Positions 54,387 to 64,000 of a DNA stretch of 64,000 nucleotides are shown one piece after another (position 1 is the stretch's first letter; the number at the start of each line of letters is the position of its first letter). The notes beneath the pieces are model-generated. The model was not told the origin of the DNA. It saw nothing but the letters and a program-made list of their open reading frames with translations, and searched no databases. Source of the stretch: Sipunculus nudus (lineage: Eukaryota > Annelida > Sipuncula > Golfingiida > Sipunculidae); the NCBI GenBank assembly GCA_026874595.1, contig CM049318.1, positions 51,800,750 through 51,864,749 of the forward strand. Reading direction: 5' to 3'. The translations under genes and the position numbers were made by a program.

Positions 54387-55510
54387 TGTCACCAGAAATC
54401 GGTGACAATATGTACGGTGTTTTGTATCATAGTTTAACGAAGTCTGTTCTCTATTGATATTGACGTGAAGCGTCATCCTAAAGCGTTGACAGGTCTTGAT
54501 TGTATATATATATATTGTGTATTCTTGTATGGAATCCCATCGGATATCAGCTGATTTATCCGTGTCACGCATCGTGTGTAATTATTACATTTGGTATGTG
54601 GGTCGCCATGGTGACGCTAACAGTCAAACTAGGTCACATATATCCTTATATGGGACACTTGAGAAACAAGCCAATCAGAGAACCGGATCGCCGTATTGTG
54701 ACGACGATTGTGACGTCAGAGTTCAGGGAGAGACGCTGGAAGCTGCCTTCAGTTGGGTCTTGAAGCTTGAGGTGGCAGCACGCACGAACGGGAGTAGGAA
54801 CATTGAAACGCCAGGAACGGCATAGAAGCAAGCTTCTACATGAGGCAAGGACCCAGCTCATGAGAACTCAGCCGTGCTGCCGACGGAGCTTCGTATTGGT
54901 GATAAAGTGAGAGAGCGCGCTCGTCACCTGCCGGCCTAGTTCAGCTTGACCTAGATACATAACCGCCGTAAGCCGTGAAACCGTTGCTACACGAGCAAGG
55001 TCAAGGACTCTAAGCTCTACATAAACAAAGAGCGTTATTGCATGCATGTGAACGTAAACCTACCCGGGTCGCAGACAAGCAAGATCAGTTGAAGATCGCT
55101 AAACTCAGAAAGACTAGATCTATATGGTACTAACCATACGCTAGATTCTACACAAAACAGTAACCAGAGATCTCTGAAGGAACTGGACTTTATGGTTTTT
55201 TTATACAAACCATGGACTCAGTAAAATATCCTGTAATTTTAATGTGAAGAACTGTCGTATTGACACATCAACGCACACACTCACATTGGTGTCTCTGTAA
55301 GTATTGTCTTGAATTATATTTGTGAATTTAACCTGATGTCTCATAGTTTCTATTGATCTGGGTGTATGATTGTCTGGTATTTTAATACACGTCCTTAAAA
55401 GAACCTGGAAATGTCACCTGTAATGACCGGGATCTAATTTCTTGATGAGTGAAATCAAGTGGCGAGCGTAAACCCATCGTATGGTTTTATAGGATATATC
55501 CGTTGTAAAG
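54337..55510 (+). other. Unassigned segment with hairpin and CRE, LTR-like
   Basis: A TA array (54337-54381) is followed by the perfect inverted repeat TTGTCACC-N7-GGTGACAA (54387-54409). Downstream lies TGTGACGTCAGAG, an exact cAMP-response element core, near 54709, in a GC-richer stretch (54640-55060), then AAGTGGCGAGCGTAAACCC near 55458, which resembles sequence after an LTR. It could be the 5' LTR and leader of an element whose body is lost. No paired LTR is in the window. The plus-strand frame at 54496-54825 has no known domain. Confidence 0.3.
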
Positions 55511-56154
55511 TTTTCACGTTAAGTTAGGGGTGACACATATACACACACACAGAAAAGTCGGTTCACTGATTTTGGGAATTCGACTTTTCGATGTATATCA
55601 TATCCATCTTTATACAATGAATCAGCATGCACATCAATCTCTTTCAAAAATGCATTAATATATAATCCTAATTCCAAAGTATAAATCTTATTAAACATGG
55701 CCAGACAAAGGAGCCTCATGTGCCATGCTTAGAACTTCACTGTGAAAGCTTTTGGGCATTACTATTTGATGTTTGATGGCCCATTCATCATCAGCGCATA
55801 CATTAGGTGGTCGCCATTTACGCCTAAGCACTCCATGTTTGACAGAGAAACTGGGTTCTGTGACAGTTCATCTTTAGAAACTGTCCTGGGAAACAAACAT
55901 GAAATATCAGGGGCCTTGTGCTGTTCCGCGATAAGTTCTGACCTTGAGAATGTTGCATCCTGTATGGGCGAGTCATTAGACGAGTCACTAGTGACTCCCA
56001 GAGTGTTATTATCTGGACCATTATCCTCATGTGTGTTTTTCTCGGCCATAGATCTTTCCGGATCAGTGTCCTGATAAAGTGACGGCTTTTTTGTCAATAT
56101 TGGTACAGGCTGTGCTTTATCACCTGCAACATCACTGCCTAGTAGCAACTGAAT

Positions 56155-56514
56155 TCATTTACGGGGTAAAGGAATTCTTATGCCCACAGTAATATTCCCA
56201 GAAATCAAATCTGACTTTAAATTGATACGGTGAAGGGGAACTGAAGTGTGCCTGTCTGAAAACACACCATTAACCAGTGCATGTGCACCAGTAAAGGACC
56301 TATTAGAAAATGGCAAAGTGTTTGCTAACATGAGAGTCTGGCCTGAACCAGTGTCCCTCAAAATTCTAATAGGGGTAGAATCTGAAAAATCACTCGAAAG
56401 TGATACAAAACCATCATGTATGAATGGCTCAAATAACTCCATTTCAGAATCAGGAGAGGAATCTACTACCTCAACCTCATCAAACAAAGAACTGACATTG
56501 AAGGTGTCAGTCAT
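56155..56514 (-). pseudogene. Gypsy aspartic protease region, element B
   Basis: The frame contains RILRDTGSGQTLML, the D-T-G active-site signature of retroviral-type proteases, followed by a glycine/valine-rich stretch that fits the flap and second strand. The reading is open for 119 codons, then continues in another frame at 56148-55762 (NTLGVTSDSSNDSP). In the intact family the protease lies just after gag, as here. Confidence 0.82.
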
Positions 56515-56835
56515 AAACTCTGTTTCAGAGTCATTTAAGGAATCTACATCCTTTTTATCATCGAACTCCTCATGGGGTCAACAGAGGAATTTTCCTCAGC
56601 AGAAAAAAAACTTTTGTTTGTCATAAGAGGACCTGGCCTCAGTTGAAATACTCTCGCAAGAGTCATAAAAGGACTTAGCCTCATTTAGAGAACACTCCTC
56701 GCAGGAGTCTGGAAAGTACCGAGCCTTATTTAATTCCTCGCAGGAAACAACTGAGGTTTTTACCCCGCATTTACTCATTCTCCTTTGGATTCAGAAGGCA
56801 CGTGGGCCTCCGTAGCATCAAACTCTTTATTAGAG

Positions 56836-58032
56836 TCAATAAAGAAGTGTACCCCTATTTACATGAAAAGAGCCTGGCTCTTTTACTATGCTATGCATAG
56901 ATTTTGAAACAAAACCAGAAGGTTTGCTATTTGGTCTATTCGCAAGTTTCCAGCAGTCATATATTAGATGACCTTCCTTCTTACAGTAATTACAGATTTT
57001 CTTTGAAAATGACTGGTCTTTGTTGGACTTAGACACAGTGGACGTGGACTGAGGTGTAGCTAAGGGCTTTGCTGAACTATCAGGACTACTAGTACTTGGT
57101 GACTGCGCTGTAAACTTCTTTTGACCAAACTGTTTTACATTCTTATTTGTGAATGACTGGTTTGATTTGCTAGCAAAGGACATTTTGTGTGTCAATGAAT
57201 AATCATCAGCTAATTGAGCAACAATGTCAAGTGTTTCAGGACTTTTCTCATCGAGAAAAGTTTTATCATCTACGTTAATGCAGCGCTTAAATTCTTCAAG
57301 CAAAATCAACTGGCGCAAATTGTCATAATCTTTCATTACACTTTTAGAACTACACCAGCGATCAAACAACTGCTCTTTTGTCCTAGCAAATTCGACGTTG
57401 GTCTGATTTTTGCGCTTTTCTCAATTTCTGAATTTCTGGCGGTAAGCCTCTGGAACTAACTCATAACCTTATAGGATTAACCGTTTTACCAGGTCATAGT
57501 CAGCAGCAGCTTCCACTGAAAGCTCTGTATAAATTTCTCTGGCCTTTGCCAGTCAATACACTTTGTAACAGCATAGTCCAATTTTCCTTAGGCCATTTTA
57601 AATTTATCAACCTCTTTTTCTTGAAAAAGGTTGGACAAGTCTAACGCGTTAGTAACATCAAAACTGTGAGTTGGGGCAGCACGTAGACTATGTTGTAGTT
57701 TAAGTCTTTCTAACTCCAGTCCTTTTAACTCAATTTCTTTTTCCTTTTTTTTTTTTCTCTTTTAATGCTAGCTCATGTTGCATTTCCAACATTTGAAATT
57801 CTAATTGCATAGCAAGGCTATCATTTTTTGATGTTTCAATTTCAGTCTCTTCAATTAAACCTTTGCTAATAAGATCTTGCATGATTTTAGCAATTATATC
57901 AGGCTTTCTAATCGCTTTTTTCACACTTAGCCCTTCGTGTTGTCCCAAACGCAACAACTGTTCTTTTGACAATTGTTCAAGTTGATCAATGTCGGGGTCG
58001 TCAACAAATGTCTCAGGTTTGAAATCTTCCAT
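56836..58032 (-). pseudogene. Gypsy gag with SCAN-like capsid region and CCHC knuckle
   Basis: It starts at ATG 58030-58032 (MEDFKPETF), with an acidic leader and a basic coiled segment that ends at a lysine run (57730), where a homopolymer frameshift occurs. Between 57730 and 57369 pieces of the capsid appear in changing frames (LTGKAREIYTELS, YELVPEAYRQKF). From 57369 the frame is open: FDRWCSSKSV, LRQLILLEEFKRC and LDIVAQLADDY form the SCAN-like end of the capsid. CNYCKKEGHLIYDC at 56953-56994 is a C-X2-C-X4-H-X4-C zinc knuckle. The SCAN-like region is known from Gmr1-type Gypsy gag; placing this element there is inference. Confidence 0.85.
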
Positions 58033-58175
58033 GTTAAAATGTCAAAACAATAACAAAAAAACACTGAGATAAATCCTGTAAACAATGTACCTTAAACTAT
58101 GTGTAATCCTGTAAACAGTGTGTGATAAAACAACGTGTACAGGTCAAAGCCTAATAAATTTTAAAACTATTAAGC

Positions 58176-58193
58176 ATCCCGGAAGAGCCCCCA
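58176..58193 (-). promoter_or_regulatory. Primer-binding site, tRNA-Pro type
   Basis: On the minus strand TGGGGGCTCTTCCGGGAT lies six bases inside the LTR end. It differs at one position from the usual 18-nt site complementary to the 3' end of tRNA-Pro. Confidence 0.8.
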
Positions 58194-58199
58194 ATTTTA

Positions 58200-58938
58200 T
58201 GTTACGGAACCTAATATAAACAGATCACGTATGCGTGATAAACACAAATCTTGCAACGGAGATAAAACATTCTGAAACACTAGGCAGCGGGTAAGGGCTA
58301 GAGGAATGAATGAAGAAGTCAGTGGTTTTTTTTGTTAACAAAAAAAGAAACATTAAAAAAAAATCAAAAAACGGAAACAGCGGTATAACAACAAGTCAAT
58401 ACAATCACAGAGAAAATAATGTATATGGACAGTACCTGAATACCAACACCATCACAACAATAAGTCCTTTAAATGTAAACTCCCGGAGAATGACAGTACA
58501 GTGGAAAGTTCTTGCAACAACCCAGAAAGTAAACTGAAGTCCAAATGCATGTATAAAAAAATGTATAATTGCCGCATTCTTCGGATAAGGTCCTAGAATC
58601 TGACACACGCTTCTGCGTCCGCTGGAATCTTCTCTGCTCTCTGCCCTGCCCATTCTAAAACACAACCCCTTTATATCCCTTCACACCTCAAGCCGAGAAT
58701 TTTCCACTTCTCGAACAGTCTATAAGATCTTGCACAACACACGTTTCAAGAATTATCGAGAAGAACATAGCCGTGTGCATCCCCACATACCAGGGTCATC
58801 ACCTGACCCACGACCAGGCGTGAAAACCTAAGGCCTACATGACAACGAGAGTTAAACCAGTACGAATTAAACATAGAATGAAATACGCCACACCACACCA
58901 GGAGCTACGCCCGCGCCACATAATAAAAAGAGCACCTG

Positions 58939-58943
<5 letters not shown>
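58200..58943 (-). mobile_element. 5' LTR of element B
   Basis: One end reads TGTTACGGAACCTAATATAA, next to the primer site. The other reads GAGCACCTGTAAC and runs into a TA array. The interior shares GAAACACTAGGCAGCG and later blocks with the solo LTR at 33988. The TGTTAC/GTAAC(A) end inversion is typical of LTR termini. Confidence 0.85.
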
Positions 58944-58989
<46 letters not shown>

Positions 58990-59299
58990 ATGGTAATATA
59001 ATCGGCCATTTTGTGTGTATGTATGTTTGCATGTTTCTCAGGATAATATTTGTGAAAACATGTATTTAATGAATTTCGGTAGGATGGGTGATGAACAAAG
59101 AAGAAGATATTGGCTTCGATGGTTATGCAATTCATGTAGTCGTCCTGTAAATTGCTTCTCAAAATCTATATCGTCCACGTGGCGAGTTTCATTAAAATAA
59201 ACAAAGAACATGTTTAGATGATTGCAGTCAATCTATGGGAACGAGATCTACATCGTCAAGTCATGGTGACGTCGTCATCATGAACAGTGCATCATCTAT

Positions 59300-59985
59300 A
59301 ATGTCCACGCAACGACCGACAACACTGCAGATATACACTGGATAAGTTCCTGGTCTCTTCCACTCCCTGCAAAAGCAACAGTTTTTGGAGTCTAAACACC
59401 AGGGCCGACAGAGGACCAAGAATCAGCGTGCGTAGGATTTAAGCTTGGGGGGGGGGCTCACTATCGCAAAACGTCTGAGCATTGTAGGCCTACTAACTTA
59501 GAAGTCGCTCTATAGTCTATATACGCCATCCCCCCCCCTCCACCTTGGATTTTGGATCCACCACAGATGACATTATTTATATAAAGAAAGTGTGTGTGTG
59601 TGGGATTGCCTGGATTGGAAGTCTCCCAGATACGTCAGATTGTTACATACTTTGACAGGTGTTAATGAGATCGGCAGTGGAAGTTGAATTTATCACTACG
59701 GTGATTTTCTGCAAAAAAAATTTTTCTTTTTGATACACAATAGCTCACGGTTAACCTCTATCAGCTTTGCATCATGTTTCATCAAACAGATCGAAGGAAC
59801 TACCAGATTTTTGTGTCCTTTCTGGGAATATTCGCCATGTATGATAAAAACGTTTAACAATAAATAAGACCAGACCTATATTTGCTCGTATGAATTTGAA
59901 TATTTAATTTTTTGTTCTAAAACGCATCAAATCCTGTCACAATAATAGAAAACTATATTGGTTCCTGATATTTTGGTTATCGAAA

Positions 59986-60021
<36 letters not shown>

Positions 60022-60023
60022 CA

Positions 60024-60062
<39 letters not shown>

Positions 60063-60745
60063 AGCCCGGGATTTATAAACAAAATGAACGTGACCCCCCC
60101 CCCCCCACACACACACACACATTTCATTAGGCCTTATAGGAAATTCTTGGCCGGTACGGATCCCTTTGGGCCCCTCAATTTGGATTCAAAGCTCCGTATA
60201 CATGTTTCTCAAATGACAAACGGGATGCGCATTTCTTTAGCCCTATATAAGATACATCTGAACAACCGGGACCCTCACGTGATCTCCTGAACTTAATAAA
60301 TAAAAGCTTAAATAAAAACTGAATGAGATTTCTACATTTTAAACCATATTTTTCTACTCTATAAGAAATTCCTGATCATTCAGGGCCCCCCTGGGGCCCG
60401 TTGTGCCCCCGTGACGGTGTACCTCCTGACTGCTCATGGGGCCTTCTTTAAATTAGATAAAAAAACGGCGGGGTTTGGACACCACATACTGACGTTACCT
60501 GAAGGAATCACAGAACTGGTATTTATTGGCTATCCGCCAGGACTGTTGTGCCCTATTCATAACACGACATGACCTATGCATAAGCAGCAGCTTCCTATGA
60601 TGAATTGGTTTGGTCTGTCATATAGCTCTGCTAGAGGGTGTCATCCTTTACTGTTACTAAATTGAAACAGTTTAAACTACAGCCGGAGCCTTACAAATAC
60701 AACTTTGTGAGCTTATTTTGCACAAGGTATTGGGCACGCCCAGAC
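59300..60745. other. Copy-specific segment in right duplication, no gene
   Basis: It contains a G run (59449-59457), a C run near 59531, a GT run, a double TA array (59988-60059, split by GCATGCA) and a 13-C run followed by (CA)n (60094-60120). No coding frame was recognised on either strand. Confidence 0.5.
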
Positions 60746-60970
60746 TTTTTATGCGGTTCATTCAATTTCTGGATAAGAATAAATTATGTCGTCTAATAAG
60801 GGTATCACTCAGTGATTGCTATCTAACATATATATATATGCGTGTGTGTGTGTGTGTGTGTGTGTGAGACAGGGTTGATAGTACCTGAGATATATGACAT
60901 ACTGCTGTGACCTCCAGAACGTTCGTTTTCTGCTATATTTTCTTTTTTTTATACATCCGCGTGCAACTAA

Positions 60971-63563
60971 GGGCCGTATGCTCGAAGGATGTTTAAGTTA
61001 GACAGTGTTTAAATGGCATATTTAAACAGTGTTTAATTTAACTCGTATGCTCGAAACGTGTCTAAATTTTAACACTGTTTTAACCTTCCTTAAACACCCA
61101 AAAGATCTAAACACCCCAGAGGGTATGTTTAAGCCATTTGAACACGCACCTTTTGTAACAAAGTTATACAAATCAGTAATAAAACTTTAGGTGGTTTTCA
61201 AATAAATGAGTCGCAGTTTAAGGATTTTTTTATGACCGCCATAATTCATTATGCCACCCATAAAAAGACTCATATTAACAGCATTCTGAATAATATCAAA
61301 GAAGATAAAAATATCTAATGAAAATAACCACTTAACTAGACTATGATAACATATCAAATCATAGGTTTAGTTGTTTTTTTTTTATTACAAACAAACAGTA
61401 GTCATCCTTGGCTAAAAGATTAATGGGGATTACTGAAAATGCGGGCATGTATCTACTTAACAACACAGCATTATCCACTCATTGTTATGTAAACTATACG
61501 TATTTTTAAACTAATAATGCTAGTTATTCACCAGTGAAGGTGAAATAAATAGAAAAAAAATTACCTGACATCTTAAAGATTTCCCTTAACCTTGGCTGAA
61601 ATAAGAGCGAGGCTCCACGTGCTCACCTCCTGCTGCTTGCATCAAGAGTTTTTAAAGTATTCAAAAATAATGGGGGGGGGGGGGGGGAATTGACATATTG
61701 TCCTCACATATTGATAAAATCGAATTAAAAAAACTATAGGACCATAGATTGCCGTAAATTGAAATAGGACAGACAGACAGAAGGGGGAATGCAAAGACTA
61801 TTAAAATGATCTATAGTTCGTGTAGATAGGATTATCTTGCGAAACGTTATGAGCAAATTAATATTTTTGTTCGGTGACTTGCCCTTGACCTTTGACCTAT
61901 CACCACCAAAAACAAAAGACCTGCAAGAGTTTCGTTTTCCTATCAACTGTATAACTTTCAGAGCGATTGCTTGAGATTATTAGCCTGTAGAGCGATGAGA
62001 GTGAAATCTTTTAATATCCAATTTGATGCGAAACGGTACGAGATTTCCCGAGATTTATTATAAAATCCAGTAATAGGACAAGTGCCTGAAGACCTCTCTA
62101 CCTTAAAAAGTGACAACGTTAGATAAATGAGACCCCATATTTTGGGCTATCATGAATTTTCTCTCTCCCCCCCCCCCAATTCATAACCATGGTAACAGCA
62201 GATTTAGACAGTTACATATAAAAAGAAAGGCTTTGGAATGGCGAGTAAAATGAACTTCAGTTTATGAAGCATCGATCAATTATGATGAAGATATATAGTG
62301 AAAACTATTCTGTAGTTTTTTAATTACCTTGCCCTTTACCTTTGGACTATTAAGTCTAAAAGACATCAGAATTTCTAGAACTTAAGGCGTTAAATCACCA
62401 GTATAATATTGAAAGGGATCGTTTATAAAACTGGCCTGTGGAAAGCCATGTATCAGACGATATATGATATAATATAAAATTTGACGACAACTGACAAAAT
62501 GACGGACATACTGAGAGATCTGAGATGACAATCGGCTAGACTACCAACTGGGAAAAGAATAGAGGAACATAATGAGCTATTGTTTATGAAGCTAAGGTTT
62601 ATAATTTTGGAGATATGGCCAAAAAACGATATATTGGAGTTTTTTTAAATGCAGTGCAAAACTGTGGCTGTAGAACGGCAAGACACAAGAACCAGAAAAC
62701 CGGTCAAATTAAGGGCAAATGAAAAACAGACAGATATACTGACACATCCAAGATGACAGTTGACTAGACCATCCTTTGAAGAAAGAGGAATGGAAACAAT
62801 TGAGCTATAGTTTATGTAGCTATGGTTAATAGTTTTTGAGATATGGCTAAAAAAACATATGTTGTAGTGTTCCAAAAGCAGCATCCCCTAGCGGATATTT
62901 TCCGAAAAAAAAAATTGAGATATTAGAGTAAGACATAAGATATACCAGTTTCAAAAGGATTCCTGCCAAACTCTGGCCTGTAGAATGGTATATGTGAGGC
63001 ACAAGATCCAGCAAGCAGGCGAAATTGAGGACAACTGACAAACAGACAGATATACTGACACCCTGATACATTAGAGATGACATTTGATTAGAACATAGCA
63101 TGGAGAAAGTCTACAGGGACAAAATGAGCTATAGTTTGTGTAAAAAGGACAAGTATGAACGAAGCTATGATGAAAATAATTTTTGACTATTTTATGACTT
63201 TGACCTTTGACTTTTACTGACCATTAACAATAGGCTTCTACGACTGTGGAATCTTTCCTATAAGTTTCAGATCGTTTGCTACAAGAAACAGGAAACAGCT
63301 AGTTTCATCCCGTGCCATTAGGCTTTAATTTGTGTGATACTTCTCCTTGTATGGACTTCCCATGTCATGCGAACTGGGTTACAAATGCAGGTGTTCTGCA
63401 AGATCTGGCGCCTTTTTGTTCCAGGAATTGTAAATATTTCAGCTAAACAGGGTGTCTAAATTTAACAACGAGTCATTAGTTAAACACAGCTTCGAGCATA
63501 CCAGTTAAATTTAAACACTGTTTAGCGTTAAACACTGTCTGACCTAAATATTCTTTGAGGCCC
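60971..63563. mobile_element. Harbinger-like DNA transposon, copy 2
   Basis: Same ends as at 50864-53479. The left end reads GGGCCGTATGCTCGAAGG here, which matches the first five bases of the inverted right end (GGGCC) better than copy 1 does (GAGCC). TAA precedes and AAA follows. It belongs to the duplicated segment, so the two copies arose by duplication and not by separate insertions. Confidence 0.62.
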
Positions 63564-64000
63564 AAAGTGTATATAAAACTGATCTGTTGGTTACCTCACT
63601 TTCAACAGACCTTGAGGCATGATTACACATCACCACCAGATAAATACAATAAAACATGCAAGTGAGGCAGCCACAAAATTCGAAATTAACATAAACACAA
63701 CACGTATCATAACGGATGTATGCATGTGTTTGATTTATAGTCTTGCAGTCAAATATATCGTTCCAATGTATAAACGCCTCGTTCTTTGGAAATCCAAGCG
63801 AACCGTGTTAGATGATCACAGCATTTATAACGGCAAAAACTATGTCAAGGTGGCACATTAGTTTAAGTGAAAGTAAAGAATGTAGGAAGAAGTGAGCCAA
63901 TTCTATATGCTTGGGTGCTCATTCTGTATCTAATGACATCTTAGTTGTAACTGATATGGCTACGTTATATCCCTGTATTTATATATATTAAAATATATAT

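Larger units (their letters stand above)
55698..58943 (-). mobile_element. Gypsy-type LTR retrotransposon, element B (5' half)
   Basis: On the minus strand: 5' LTR (58943-58200), primer-binding site (58193-58176), gag beginning at 58032, capsid and CCHC region, protease (56514-56155) and the linker to 55698, where the element ends. Reverse transcriptase, integrase and 3' LTR are missing. It shares the 55698-56165 stretch and LTR with element A. Frameshifts inside gag show it is dead. It abuts a TA array on the LTR side and lies between the two halves of the large duplication. Confidence 0.9.
58944..64000. repeat. Large direct duplication, right copy (runs off the window)
   Basis: It matches 50007-50380 and 50653-53914 in order and orientation. 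It contains an additional 1.45 kb (59300-60745) absent from the left copy. The end is cut by the window. Confidence 0.92.

Overview
This is a repeat-dense animal nuclear window. It has long AT-rich introns, canonical GT-AG splice sites, long TA microsatellites, poly-G/C runs, tRNA-derived SINEs, Gypsy-type LTR elements and several DNA-transposon families. The dispersed repeats with tails built on GGAC/GACA units and ending in CAGCTGAGCTAA, and the repeats loaded with TGACCTTTGACCT, are of a kind I associate with molluscs. My guess is a marine lophotrochozoan, probably a mollusc; this is inference. Nothing looks bacterial, and there is no CRISPR array or rRNA.

The one gene I can reconstruct is on the minus strand and fills the middle of the window (47173 down to 21505). 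It is a nine-exon Cys-loop (pentameric) ligand-gated ion channel subunit. Every splice phase joins without conflict: the coding lengths 53, 95, 68, 221, 83, 123, 218, 144 and 162 sum to 1167 nt, or 388 codons plus stop. The parts fall in family order: signal peptide, N-terminal helix, beta-sandwich with loops D and A, Cys-loop (C-X13-C), loop B/C region, M1-M2, M3 and M4. The pore-lining M2 start reads LAK where anion channels of the family usually have PAR.

Downstream of it (6668-14912, minus strand) is a partial copy carrying only exons 6-9, inside a segmental duplication (about 3.98-15.1 kb against 19.0-27.66 kb). It has decayed: a 1-nt deletion in M1, a 1-nt insertion in M3 and loss of the AG acceptor of the M4 exon.

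Layout from left to right: a 279-bp satellite (1-1005); a dispersed repeat, copy 1 (1.19-3.26 kb); the duplicated block with the receptor pseudogene and a CACTA-like element carrying phased subterminal palindromes (12034-14528); a decayed Gypsy element (15.3-17.9 kb); the intact receptor gene with a nested Tigger-like element, dispersed-repeat copies 2 and 3, a solo LTR with a CATT duplication and SINEs in its introns; a gene-poor stretch (47.2-50 kb); a large direct duplication (50.0-53.9 kb and 58.9-64.0 kb), each half holding a 2.6-kb Harbinger-like inverted-repeat element; and between the halves a second Gypsy element with 5' LTR, tRNA-Pro-type primer site, broken gag with a SCAN-like capsid region and CCHC knuckle, and protease remnant (55.7-58.9 kb).
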